Positions 38,264 to 51,700 of a stretch of 64,000 nt of DNA are shown here, piece by piece (position 1 is the first letter of the stretch; each line of letters opens with the position of its first letter). This stretch comes from Liolophura sinensis (lineage: Eukaryota > Mollusca > Polyplacophora > Chitonida > Chitonidae), in NCBI RefSeq assembly GCF_032854445.1, contig NC_088301.1, forward strand, positions 52,193,187 to 52,257,186. Reading direction: 5' to 3'. The notes beneath the pieces are model-generated. The model saw only the letters and a list, made by a program, of their open reading frames with translations, ran no database searches and was not told the origin of the DNA. The position numbers and the translations under genes were made by a program.

Positions 38264-40714
38264 TGACACTGGTGCCATGTAATATACTAATAAATATTAA
38301 AATACTTGCACATGCAATTGATTGATCAAAAGAATATCCGTTGTCACCAGTTGTGTCATTAATCTTCTCATAGTTGATACATTGAGACAATATTATGTAA
38401 TTTTTAAGATAATCAGAGGAAATTAAATCAAATAGGCCTACATGCACATCAGACAGCTATGGCGAAATCAATCAGATATTTACATTCTATACATATATAA
38501 GCTGAAAGACATCAACATCATATAAGATTTTTAAATCAGTGCCCGATGTCACATTTCTTTATACTCTGTAGTATATGTGAATGCATTTAGTACTTAAATT
38601 TAGATAGAAAATTTTTTATGGTTGTAGAAATGCCATTGGTTCTGACATATTTTGGTCATATGGCTCGCACGAATAACCATATGAAGCATATAACCGCATT
38701 AAGAAACGTATTCAGCTTAGTACAAAGCAAGATGAAAAAAGCGAATGAAAGTCAACATGCTTTGAATGGGTGTTTGTCAGTGAATGTCTGAGTATGAGTT
38801 CTAGTGTACATGTACCTGACAGAACAGACTCTTCTTAACATTAGTAATTTGTCCGACTTCACAGCAGGCAGACAAGTAAGAAATAATTATACCAAGACAG
38901 TAACCTGATAAGGGTGTAGCCATGGTGTTTACACCATCGCCTTGCCGTGATATGTTAGAAGGGACTCCATTAGAACTGTTCAGGATCAAGGCATTTCTTC
39001 CACATTCTTGGTGTATTTATTATCCAGACAGGTTAGTAACAGATCTACCTATGGAATAGTCTTTTATCTTTGTTTATATTATTTATATTCTTCAGGTACG
39101 TGTCACACCACTAATATGTTTTCTAGAGAACATGTCACAGAAAATCTTTTTACAGTGACAGTGGAATGTGTATTTTACTTATATCCCATTCATAATAATT
39201 TTGCATTCTTACATGTGCTTGACTGGTTTTGATCCCTTGCATCATGACTCAGCGAACCAAAATTTTCAGAGGCTTTGAAAAGATTTACATTTTGTTTTTT
39301 TCTTTTAGAAGTCTACACTGAAGTGAGCCCAGCAGTCAGGTTTGCTTTCTGCCCCTTCATGGAAGAAAGCAATCTGTGTAATGTTTTCTCAGGAAAAGCC
39401 TTAAAACTGCCAGACATCCTTAACAGACTCGTGTATCATTCTTTGGCAGGAAGCCATTGCATTTCTTTATAGATAATACATTTCTTGGGTGATCTGCCTC
39501 CACAAATTATTAACGCTTACATCATCCACAGGTTCTGTTAATCTGTTACATAAAGCATAAGTGTGTCCTTGTGAAGTAGGCTAAGAAGTCTTACCAGAAT
39601 TACTTCAGATGATTTTACAATAGTTATCATGTACACTGTACAAGAAGTTGATATATTTTGGTGCATTTAAGCTATGCGTTCTTTTAATGTTGAGTATATT
39701 AAGAACATTGTTTTAATTGACATACTGTAATTTTTCAGCATTTTTCGCATGTTTGCAAGGTGTTTGTTGAAGCATATGCTGAAGGCATTATTCTGTGTAG
39801 ACTGATAAAATTGTACTTTTTGTGAAGCCCTGAAATTGACCAATCAAACCAGTGTAGTTTTTCCAAAATCAAAAGTTGCTCTTCCATGCGCTAAAAGGTT
39901 GAAGAATTATGGTACTTATTTTTCAAAACCTTTTTAAAAATTAGTGGTCAGACCTTTTTCAAATAGAATATGTGGTGTATTAAAATCTGATGAAGTACAA
40001 ACTGTGTTTTCAGCTTATGTTACACAAATATAAGACAGACAACCTTTTTGTAGATTTGAATATTGATAAATTATGTGCATTAGAGAACAATGTTCTCATA
40101 TGTTTTGCAGCAATTTCTGCCGGGTTGATGTGCATATACATGTACTTTGCAGGTTTTGTCGGAATTGAAGGAGTGTTGAAATTAAATATTGCCAGCATAT
40201 ATATATGTTTAAGTTTAGGTCTTTAATTAGTAGTGAAACAGAGACATATAATTGCCTTTGAATGTTTGGGTTGCTGTTGTGTGAGTGGAAGAACAATTCT
40301 ACTATGAACCAGCAAGTAATGGAGTGAATTTATGCTGCAACCTTTGGTGTGTGTAACTAATCTTCATTCTGTTTTATACCACCTACAGTTCTATTTTGGC
40401 AAAACTTTAGAATCAGAAGCTAAAAAAAACAATAAATGATAAAGTGATACATACATGTACGTCTGGTATATAGGAAGTATTTGGTGGAAGGACAACGGTT
40501 TCTGCCATTCATGAATTGCTCCTTAAGTCTACACTTTAAAGTGGCTAAACTGATATGAATACATGTGCTAAGTCAAAATCTAAAGGAAAGCTTGTATGGT
40601 GTGAATACTGTATCATCTTGTATTATGGTTTCTGTCTGTCAGATTTTTATCAACTTTATGTACTGGAATCAACTTGTCTCTCTGTCTTGTCTTGTCTGTC
40701 CCTCTGTAGACACG

Positions 40715-40975
40715 ATTTTGTCCTTGCATCTCCTCCCAGACTACTGGACTGATTTCAGTGAAACTAACCATACATTTTGCATTTCATCTGAACTTGTGCA
40801 TGCCTATGTTTAAGTCCCATTTAGGACTTTGTGTAATAGTGCTTTTCCATGTGTTCAGATTTTGACCATGCATCTCTTCCTTAAGTAATGAACCTATTTC
40901 CATGAAACTTAGTAAACTTAACTATACCTGTTCAGGTACTTCAGGTGCAATAATAGATTTTCATGTACATTACTT
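40715..40975. repeat. Two-copy degenerate tandem repeat
   Basis: Two units of about 140 bp share TTTTGTCCTTGCATCTCCTCC / TTTTGACCATGCATCTCTTCC, then a GATTTCAGTGAAACT / TATTTCCATGAAACT block. Old and diverged; probably a dispersed repeat that duplicated in place. Confidence 0.55.
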
Positions 40976-43324
40976 AATTCTGTTATTTTCTGTTTGTTTC
41001 ATTTCTGCATTCAGACTGGATGTACCAGTAGTGCAATCAGCAATGGTCCATGAAACAATCTATATGAAGCCAAATTAAGCAATATGATGTCCTGACAATT
41101 CTTTTAAGGTTTTCTTAGTTTTCTTTCTTTTATTTTTGGTAATGTAGGATGGTGGAAGGAGGGTATTTTAAACATCCAGGTTCTAATTTTATTTTGTTTT
41201 GATTTTTATACCCTGTCATTATGTAGCAATGCAGATGGTTGACGAACATATTAATGATTTTTTGCCTTGTTGTTCAAGATATCAAGGTTAGTCTTATATA
41301 GTACTGACACATGAGTTTATTCAAGTTTTATGGGTAGTAAGTAGCCTAACCAATGACCTCAAGCCAAAAGTCAGTGTAACAAGTTTCCTACAGTCTAGGA
41401 GATAAGCCCATTCCTGTCTGCCTGTAACCGGAAACTGACCTTTCCTTGTTGTCTTATAAAGTGAAGTTGTCCACACTCTGTCTCTGGATCATCAAAGGCT
41501 AAATGTCACTCACAAGGGACTTCCATGCACTACCCACTTAGAGGAGACAATTATCAGAAATCTAAAACTTCCTTTTGGCTTAACGCCTGGCGAGCTCAGG
41601 GACAATAAGTGTTCTGCAGACGTGCTGGTGTTTGTCTCATGCATTACCGGACTATGGACCAAAGCATTAATGCAAACCTCTCCACATTTAAGGCGCAAAT
41701 GGAAGTAAAGATTAGGAAGGAGATGTATGAACATGTTTGGTTTTAGTAATCCATATCCAAGTTTAAATATTATGACACCACTGCAGGAACCAAAGTCAAA
41801 GCAATTCTTTGTCGCTAAAAAAGGCTGTTTCTTGGCACATGTGCATGGCTGTAACCCATATAATACAATTTAGAATTATACATTAGAGAATGAATATAAT
41901 GGACATCCAAGATACAATCCTTAAAAATTTCAGCCATACTATTATTTTGTGGATCAGAGTGAACTAGAAATACGCCACTGAATCTCCTAATTCCCAATGT
42001 TCATGATCTGTAAACAGAACAGATGCTCAAATCTCCACATCTTGAATAAATAAATGGAATCCTTGATTCAGGTTGATCACCCAAATTTTTGTTGATAAAT
42101 GTATCCAAAAAACAGTACTGTACGCTAGCTGAACTGCTTTTTGCCTGTCACAGAAAGGTATATAAACTGCATTGCCTATCCGGCATTTTTTTGCCTCTCC
42201 ATGTTACACTGTGGTTTTCAGTGATTACCAAAAATTAATCATATTACCTCCCTCCCCCTCCCCCCTTAAATGTATTTATGGTTCTTGGTGATTTCCATAT
42301 AGAAATTATAGATCCTAATAATATTTTACAGAATGATATTAATAAAGTTGAATGAATCATTTTAATGTAACTCCCTCAGAGCATACTTGTTAATGGACAC
42401 ACGTTGTCTTTTCATTTCAATGACCGAAAACTTTGAAATAAAGTAAATCTTATTTGTCTTCCAAGATAAAATTTAAGGAAAATGCGTGTATCAATTCCCT
42501 TTGTTTTCCCTTGGCATCTATGAACAATATGAGCTTGCACCACACTATTAATAAATATTTGTCAGTGAGCAAAATGGGTGATATCCTTTATTAACTGCGC
42601 ATGTGTATCATTTCAGGATGACAAGATCAGTGAAGGTGGATGTTAAAATCCTTCTAATGCTTTATTGGCTGTGTGAGGAAGTTAGTGTGGTGTGTACTCA
42701 TACAGGCATTTCACAAGCATGTTTCTTTACGTGTATATGCATTTCTACTCATGAAATGACATCTGCTTCTCTTCCAACGTTTTATCATATTTTATTGATT
42801 TGATATATTATATCCGTCTTTTTAGCGTGAGTGTGAATGACTGATCACAGTCACTAATTTCTCCACCAATATTGTGTTGATTTTGAGGACAATTCAATGA
42901 TGCAAGATGCAACAATGTTGGAATATTTCTTTAACCCTTGAATTTGGCCTGTGATAAGAGTTACATGTTTTTTTTTGACTCGTCATGACTCAAGGCACAT
43001 GTGTAGATAGAAATTGTTGGTATATTTGTTCATGGCTTTGGACTTATATTGGTGATAGCATGCGGTATGGGGGAATGTCGTCAGGATTGTTGAGAATTAC
43101 CCATGATGCGTTATGAACAGGGCTGGCTTACATGCAGTCATTCATAACTGTCCATGGATTTCTTTAGAGAGGATGGAGAATTGTTCAATGCTCAGTTTGA
43201 GTGACAGGTGGCCAACCTATGTGGCAAGTTACCTGCAGAACATGTGTAGTAATACACAGTTACCTCAGAAGTCAAATGTTAAATGCACAGGCTTACATAT
43301 CTATATTTCGGAAGAAGGGTGGTG

Positions 43325-43940
43325 TCATTTAAGCATTTCTAGGAAGAAAGCTATTAGTAGAAAGCTAGTAGTCACCCATCAGAAACTACATGTCTTGGGC
43401 TACAATTTGGTGCAAGTTTCACATTTCTAGCCACCATAGTTCTCAAGTTACAGGTCATTGATATTACTTAACTGAAAAAGTTTTTTGACCATCTCAAAAA
43501 GTTACAGAGGCAAAATCCAAAAGCAGATTCAGAATCAGTGTTACCAAATACACCAGAATACATGAAAACATCAAAATTTGACACTTTTTATGACGCCATA
43601 ACTTCAACTAATGGCTAGCTTCCAATGCTTTTGATGAATGTTTAAGAGTTTCTCAAACTTGCTCTAACTGGGATCACTCTACATATACATCAAATGTCAA
43701 AAAATCCATTCATTTGTTCTTGAGAAGAAGATTTTTAAAGGTTTTGATCAAAATCGAAGATGGCAGCCATGTCATGTGACCAAAATTTGCCTTGTAACCT
43801 TGTTCCTAAAATCACCAAATTTTAGCAGCATCCAATAAAAACTTTTCCTTTTACACCTCTTAAAGCTTTCAAAAAGCTTTCAAGAAAGTAGAAGAAAAAT
43901 AATAACTAGAACTGCAAAGCAGTTTCGGCCGGTGTCCACA
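43325..43940 (+). repeat. Dispersed repeat, copy 1
   Basis: About 615 bp that aligns in the same orientation with 44138-44712. Shared landmarks are GTGCAAGTTTCACATTT, CATAGTTCT-AAGTTACA, an ATGGC-GCCA segment followed by ATG, and a closing AATAAT-CTAGAACTG. There are no open frames of note. Identity looks like roughly 65%. Confidence 0.7.
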
Positions 43941-44137
43941 TCGTTTGTTGTTGTAGTTATCATTCTACGCAATCAAATAGAAGACAGCTTAGCTATATGT
44001 AATCGCACAGCTGTTTCGGGAAATCATGGACAGTGCAGCAGAAAGCTTAAAGTCAAATACCTTAAACCTTGTCCAATTCCCATCTAACTCAATCTTAGAG
44101 CAATGGGATTAACAACAATTTCTAAAAAAAAAAAGGT

Positions 44138-44712
44138 ATCATTTAAATGCTTTTAACTAGAAAACTGTCGATCATAACTCAAATCTGTTGGCATAGGGAT
44201 ATAATTTAGTGCAAGTTTCACATTTGTAGCTCCCATAGTTCTAAAGTTACAAGTCATGGAAATTACATTACTAAATTTTAGTTTTTTTTGACAATATCTC
44301 AAAACGTGACATAAATAGGCGAAAAATGAAGGCATATTCCAAATCAGTGGCTCAGAATATGTTACAAAAATTGAAATTTCAAAACTAGTTGTGACGTCAC
44401 AATTTTAACCAATGGCGAACTTCCACAGAAACTACCAACAATCTGCCTGCATATCAGTTTTCAGACTAATCTGTTCAGTGTTTCTTCAAAGAAAGATGTT
44501 TAAAAGATTTCATATAAAATGCAATATGGCCGCCAAACCACATGACATGCAAAAAGCAGAATAGGCCATCGCAGAACTTCATATATGAGGACATTTCACT
44601 GCAAAGTATCAAGACAATCGATCAGATGTTCTAGGCTCTAGCTCCGTCACAGAATTGTATAAATAAGAATAATGGCTAGAACTGTCAGGCAATTATACTG
44701 TTGCCAAGCGGT
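44138..44712 (+). repeat. Dispersed repeat, copy 2
   Basis: Direct partner of 43325-43940, about 200 bp downstream of it. It carries the same start (TTTAAATGCTTTTAACTAG), the same middle and the same end (ATGGCTAGAACTGTCAGGC). It is probably a non-coding mobile-element family with copies elsewhere in the genome. Confidence 0.7.
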
Positions 44713-45660
44713 CTGTACAAACAGCTTTTAGCTTCCACTTTCTAAAACTTTCCACTTTCTCTGCCACAGACCATTCAAATTTATTAGTTCTATGCTCTTC
44801 TGAAAAGACCCCAGGTTTGTAGAAAATGAGCAAAAAAAATAGATGCGATCCATATTAGACAATAAACTCTCCAAATGAGTAAACTGCATGTACCTTGTGG
44901 AAACCACATCTGACATTTTCAACGAAAACAAAACTATTTCAGCAATAACCGGAAACACGATCTCCCACAAATGAAACGTAGTGTCCATATTTATATTCGA
45001 AATAAATTTGGTAAGAATGGTTAGGAGCAAACTGGATTTGAACTCCAGGCTGCTCGGAGTGGTCGTCTGATGCCTAATAATTTCATGGTAATTGAAGAAA
45101 AAAAGAGAACAAAGATTGGCAGGAATGAGCTGGATTTGAATCGGTGACTGCTTGGGGCAATGCTTATTGGGGCTATGGTTAAAGACAGTGAAAAGAAAAA
45201 AGAAACATTACTCTCAAATAGCAGTGCTGGGTCACATGTATAGAGAGATTGTTCCTTTCATCTACTGCTCGTGTCCCTAAACAGAATTAGAATACACACC
45301 CTGTAGCCAGCACTCAACATTGAACCGTTTTCATGCAGTCTAGCATGGAGCTCAGATTTTTTTTATCATAATCTGAAATCTATACCATGTACGAAAATAA
45401 TTCTTACAGATGTGTAATCCTGACGGGATTCTCACCGAACTACTTGTGTGGACACCTAAAAATCTGATTTCAGTAATACCTACTGAAATCAGAGTGCTGG
45501 GCCACCTACTGCATGGGGATTGTTTTACAAAGAGGTTGTAACTCACCACTGGAGAGATAAGTTACCATGGAAGGACACTCTCTCCGTAAAATGGACCCCT
45601 AGAAAGCAAAATGAGTTTAAATTTTGCTTTATTGATGTTTAATGGATTCTTTTTCATCAG

Positions 45661-45780
45661 GTGTTGCGTGTGGGTGTTGTTAGCCACAGATATGTGTCCC
45701 ACAAGCATGCAGCTCCATGGCTCTTACATGGCCACAAAGACACAAGGGGGAGATCCAAGCCAACAGTGGAACACATACCT
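45661..45780 (+). CDS. GTF3C1: GTF3C1-like exon a
   Basis: Forty codons in phase 0, after TTTTTCATCAG and before GTAAGTGC. It encodes the segment with HAAPWLLHGH, then a basic Arg/Lys-rich end. It is the first exon of this gene that I can identify. Confidence 0.7.
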
Positions 45781-48700
45781 GTAAGTGCTAGATAGAGAGT
45801 ACACTACTTTTTATATTTATAAATGAAGGGTAAACAGTATATGTGTTTCTTTAAAATTTGGGTAAGCTTTCCGTGGTAATTGTTTGTCAGGGCTTGTCAC
45901 ATGGTTTTACCATATATGAATTTTGAGATGTCCCTATATTTATTTATCATTCTTTATTCACTTCTCACCATACTATAATGAAAGATGTGGAAGATAAAGT
46001 TTAAAAATAAGAACTTGTTCTGTCTGTCTTTCATTAATTTAAATAAATAAACATGTACATACATGGTACCTAGAATACTGCATGTGGCAAAATCATGTTT
46101 GACCTACTTGATGAGGTCAGAGTTTAAATATGACATCTAAGGCTACATGTATATTTAAGAACTACTGAGCCAAGTGCAAATGACCTCTGACCTAATTCTC
46201 AAGGCAAAGTTTATATCTGATTTGTTACTGTTATATCTCCAAAACTACTGAACCAAAGCCTTAAGCATTCATTGGTTTGGTCACCCATGCCTGATCATAA
46301 TGCAAATGACTTTTAACCTAATCTCAGGCTGTATTTTCATATTTGACTCTATAACTTCTTGAACACAATGTCTCCAAAGTTTTATGCTGGACAGTAATAA
46401 TTAAAGTGTCCAGTCTTGGTGGTTGGAGAACCCTAGTGCGAACAGCTGCAGCTTCATTTTCCTAGAACTCTAATCTAGGTTAAGGCTATCAAGAGAGGTC
46501 ATCAATAGTTTTGGAGTAATAAAATATGGAAGAAAAAAAAGAAGAGAAATGTACTTCATCAAGTTGAATCTGTTAATCGAAATTTAATATAGAAACATAA
46601 GTAGAAACTGTGAAGAAATTTGCGACCAATTTCCAGATCTTTCCATGATTCCATAGCAGACAATTATTTATTTAAGACATTGAATTGATTTAAGATAATG
46701 TGGATCAAAGTCATCTGGATACATTTAAATGAACTGCTGTAATGAGACCGTCTTACACGTGTCTTTAATCAACTAAATCTATGATAAACTCCGTAAACCT
46801 CTACCCTGCAGCTTGTGCCCTTGCTCTGTAAAATTTTGTATGAATGGACAACTTTATCATCGAAGGGACAGTTAGAAATCTAATAAAGTCTACATGCAAT
46901 TAATTATGTAAAAAGTTATCTGGGAATAGGTGTACTAGTATTCCCTTATCTTGGTCAAGTGGGGTTTATTTGAGGCAGTAATATTCCATTAATATTTTAA
47001 AATAATGGGAGGTCTCCGTGGCACAGTGGGTTATCGTGCTAGTGCAGCATAATGACCCAGGAGCCTCTCACCAATGCGGTTGCTGTGAGTTCAAGTCCAG
47101 CTCATGCTGGCTTCCTCTGAGGCCGTACGTGGGAAGGTCTGTCAGCAACCTGCGGATGGTTGTGGGTCCCCCCGGGGCTCTGCCCGGTTTCTTCCCACCA
47201 TAATGCTGGCTGCTGTCTTATCAGTGAAATATTCTTGAGTACGGTGTAAAACACCAATCAAATAAACAAATAAATAAAACAGTGGTATTAAGATCATGCA
47301 TGTAGGTTAGTATTTAATATTACAACTGCTTTTGGTAGATGTAGTTGAAGGTTTTCAGTGTTTTGCCAGTCCTGTTATGCCTTCCTGTAACATACACCCT
47401 AAGGAGCATAGTTTGATTTGCCTCCTTCACAGCTTCCTCAGACTTCAACTCCTGACAGTTTGCATGCTCCAACCAGCAAGGGAAATCTACCAGAGCCAGA
47501 CCAAGGCCCATCGGGGAAGATTACAGATGTTGCCCCTCAAGCAGATGACTGCCAAGGGGAGGCTACTCAGACAGCAGTAGGCACAGCTACACCAGGAGCT
47601 CGTCCAGTTCTTGTAACAGACACAACTGATGCCCAAAGTCTCCCTAGCCAGAGGGCTTCTTTAAAGAGAAAGCTTGGGGAATATGAAGGAAGGGCATCAT
47701 CCTACAAAAGGTCAGAGTGTTATTCTCGGTGGTGCCATCAGCTTTGTCTTTAGTTGCCCTCAGGCTTAGCATTAGCACACTTCTAACAGATGTTAACCAT
47801 GTCATAAGTAAATAGTGATTGGTACTTCCTTGAGCGGAATGAACAGCTGGAAGACATATAAGAGAAAAAAAGTTCAGTTCAAAATATGATTGATATCTTT
47901 ATTTATGGCCTTTTATTAATTTTTGGGATATATCAAATATATTCATGATAAAGGGTATTAGTGATGTAATTAAACTTTGGTTTGTTATGAACCACTGATT
48001 TGAATATGGACAAAGCAAAATTATGTTTACAGATTTACGAAGACCTGCAGACTTATGGAACCAAATCAAGCCAACGGATTGCTTTCTAACTAATAATATA
48101 AACAAAATTATTCTTTCTTGTGATAAAGGAGATTCAGATCAATGAGTAACAGTAAACATTGACTACCTACATTGACTGTAATTTAGTTCATTGGTATCCA
48201 TTTTTACATACATCCAGTCTTTTACCATCCTTTCTCCATCAGAAGCTACTACCAGGTAAAAATATATAAATGTAATCTTTAGAATTAATTTAATTCTCTT
48301 TATATAATAGGTTAGTTTTCAGTTTTCAGCAACAGACTTAAACGGAAATATTACTAAAGGATGTTTATGAGATATATGATATTCATGTACCTTCAACGAC
48401 ATTGTAACTTGTAGATGTAAATACATCAAGATGCTAGCATCAGTTGGAGCTTTATATAAAGCTTTTTTTCACATAGATTAACCATTTCTTGTTACAAACA
48501 TCCAAAAATAGACAAATGCACAGGTAGAAACATATTAAAGAGTTGGATGGCTGAAGCTAGATTAACCTTTAAAGCTAAACATCAGTAGAATCTAAAACCA
48601 CTGCTTTACTTTCTCTTCCTGCAGCACCTATGACAGAGTCGTGTTTGTCCCACGGCCATGGAGGAAGCCTGAAGGCTGGATGAACCGAGACCTCTTCCTA

Positions 48701-51700
48701 GTTTTTATTAAGGTTGTGGGATCCTTTGTAATGCTTAATCCTGGAACCACCCAAAAGGCTGTTCTTGACAAGTTTATCCCAATCCTGCAGCCTGTGTCAA
48801 CATTGGAATTACTTGAGGTAAGAGAAGAAGCACCAAGCAGTTTTACTCAGAGCTAGAGCTAGAGCATGACTCAGATCTTTGGTGGTCCAGCAATGCTTGG
48901 TCCAGAGTGTAGAGATGGAATTAACTTCATCACCTTTCCATTTTTATTTCATTATAAAAATAAGTATATAAAAAAAGTTTTATCCTGTTTATTGGCAAAT
49001 AATACATTTGATTTTTTGGTAAATTCGTTCTTCTTCCCAAATCTTGTAAAAAAGTATATGGCTCTGTTATTGTTGAGTAAAAAAAGTTACCAAAATGTAC
49101 ATATGTGTTCCCATGCAGTTCGAGAAAATTTGGACAACTATTTGGCTTTTTGTGTGTGTTTGTTTGTTGTTGTTTTGTTTGTCATTATTAGGTGTTAGAA
49201 GACATTGGAGCCATAACTAAAGTTTACTTGAGAAAGAGTAACAATGTCAGCTTGTTTTCCAAACCCTCAGTAACCACCTACACAGCTGATACAGGTAAAG
49301 TATATCAGGTGTTTCCCCAGGAAAACAGACATATACATACATCATCGTATCATGTAAACTTAATGTGCTTGTGTTGGTAAGATTCTTTCAAATTGGCTTA
49401 TGTGAACATACTGTGGATAGGGGCATCCTTTTTAAGCAATAAGAAATCAATTGGTTAGTGTTTGATTTCGTGGGTCGTTGTTTTAGGGTCAAGCATTACT
49501 ATTATTATTATTATTATGCTTACTTAATAGTTTGAACACCAATACAACATTTGCCCAGTGTTCATGCAGTGTTTAGGTAAATGTTATGGTAGAACCGGAG
49601 TCCTTCCAGAATTTCAGACGCCCTAGAAATTCAGACACGCCCAAATATCCCCACCCCACTGCCCAGGTATTTAAACTTCTGTGAATGCCGTCAAATTGGA
49701 GGCTGATTGGTGTTTACACAAACTACGCTGGTTATAGCTCCCTTACTTTATAACTGTGCCTGCTTCCCATCATGCATGATTGCTTGCAAGCTAGCCTATT
49801 CTCCTGTACCAGCAGTCATTAGTACTGAAGTACCAGCGCAAAAAAAAAAAGATATTGAAAAAAGAAAAAGACAACAACAAGAAGTGCACACAGGAGCTGA
49901 CTTATAGCAAAACTACGCCGCTCATTATGGGCCAACTATGCATAGGTCTATAGATACTATGGTTACAGATTAAACTCAACTAAAAAGTTTTCACAAAGAA
50001 ATTTTTTCCATACAGGTGCAGACATCTCTATTCAGTACTTAAGGCTACTGTACCTGAACACCTAATATATCGTGTTGACTTTGGATTACTGGTGTTGTAT
50101 GCTCGGTTTCCTCTCCCCCCACAACTTATCAGCCTTATCAGACCACCATGTGACATGAAGACTCACGTGGCGTGGCTGTGATAGATCAAAGAAAATTTAA
50201 CCAATGGAATTTACAATGCAAACACTTTCATCATCCATTCCTTTCTTAATATCCTCAGTATTATGTCTAAATTATTGTTAATCCATCATTCTGATTTCCA
50301 TTTGCATTACTAATGAATCTGTCGAAAGAAAATTTAAGTGAGAAATGTATTGGGGTTTTTTAAGGATACAATTTTTTCACGGGCATGCATGTAATCTGCA
50401 GTCTCTGGAGCCCAAATGTTTTTTGACAATCAAAAAGCGTAAGAAATAAATTGAGAGTCTCAAGGCTGCATGTGAAATGACCTTACACGGAAACTTAAAT
50501 CAATTTGTGAGAAACGATCAAAGATGTATAATCCATCAAGACAGTCACACATGTTCATTTTGTTTGAAACTCATGTTTACATGTATATTATTTTAACACT
50601 ATGGTGAAATATTGTTGACAATTTGCTTACTTAATAATTTGAACCCCAAAACAACACTGAATGTTTTAATGCAGTAGTTAGGTAAATGTTATGGTAGTAT
50701 CGTGATTTTTCCGAAAAAAAAGAATTTCGGACACTCTAGAAATTCAGACTTGCTCACATATCTCACGTATTACTGCATATATTTCTGATTCAGCTGCAGC
50801 TTTCAGCCAGGTTTGTCAGTGCTGTGATTTACTCCGAGCACTCCATTTTCCATAAACCTTTATAAAAACACAAGGTTATAAACGCCACTCGTGTGAATCT
50901 CTTTTGAAATGTCTTGACAGCTGTATTCACTATTGCTAACCTGAACTGAAAATTGTACAAAGCAGAATTCAAATACTTCTGTATCACAGTACCCATGTGT
51001 GCTAGCAAATGCCTGATGTAGGTGGACAACAGCAGTTAAGTATTCGTGTATAAATAGTGTGTATTTAGTGATAGGCCTGAGCATACACTGTGTGATATGT
51101 CAGACTATGCCATTGAAATGAAATAATTGTGTATTGTCTTGCACGAAGTGAACTCTCAACATGCTAGTGTGGTAGGTTATTTCTGAAATGCAGGTTGTTC
51201 TCTACAGATTTTATGTAGGTTATTAGAAAAAAATAACCAGTCATTGGCATAAATCATCCATCTGTCCTTCTCTTTGTAAGCAATCTTGTAGTTTGAATGC
51301 TTACAGACCTGCCTAAAAAAATCCCCTACAACATGAACAATTAGGCATTGTATTCTCAGTGACCTTAGTTGACTTTTCTAAGATCAGCGGGGTCATTTGA
51401 CTTATAGCTTACAGGCAGCTGGATTGCAAACACAATATCTTGTTAACTCCTCATGCAATTTTCATCAAATTTGTATGACGTTTACACCTAATCATGTAGA
51501 AGAACCCTATTGTTTCTTAGTTATCTTGATCTTTTTTTTTTCCAAAGTCATCGGGCCTGTGTCTCCATCATCTTCGTGAATACGCTACTCGTATGCCTTT
51601 CAACGAAAAAATTACAAGTGCATGATTGTTTTATTTATTTATTTATTTGATTGGTGTTTTACGCCGTACTCAAGAATATTTCACTTATATGATGGCGGCC

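Larger units (their letters stand above)
32093..43324. other. AT-rich stretch without a recognised gene
   Basis: Apart from the minisatellite at 38133, the tandem repeat at 40715 and a doubtful exon at 36250, nothing is recognised. A short G+C-rich island lies at about 33960-34090. It contains a hairpin with 7-bp stems (GAGCAAT at 34033 and ATTGCTC at 34066). Confidence 0.45.

Noticed and set aside
39296-39472. Possible exon after CTTTTAG
   Set aside because: An acceptor and open frame are present, but there is no donor, no family match and no neighbour exon.
43113-43430. 105-codon frame on +
   Set aside because: It runs into the start of a dispersed repeat and matches no known protein.
47018-47203. 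61-codon open frame on +
   Set aside because: It lies wholly inside a tRNA-derived SINE and repeats in the other copies.
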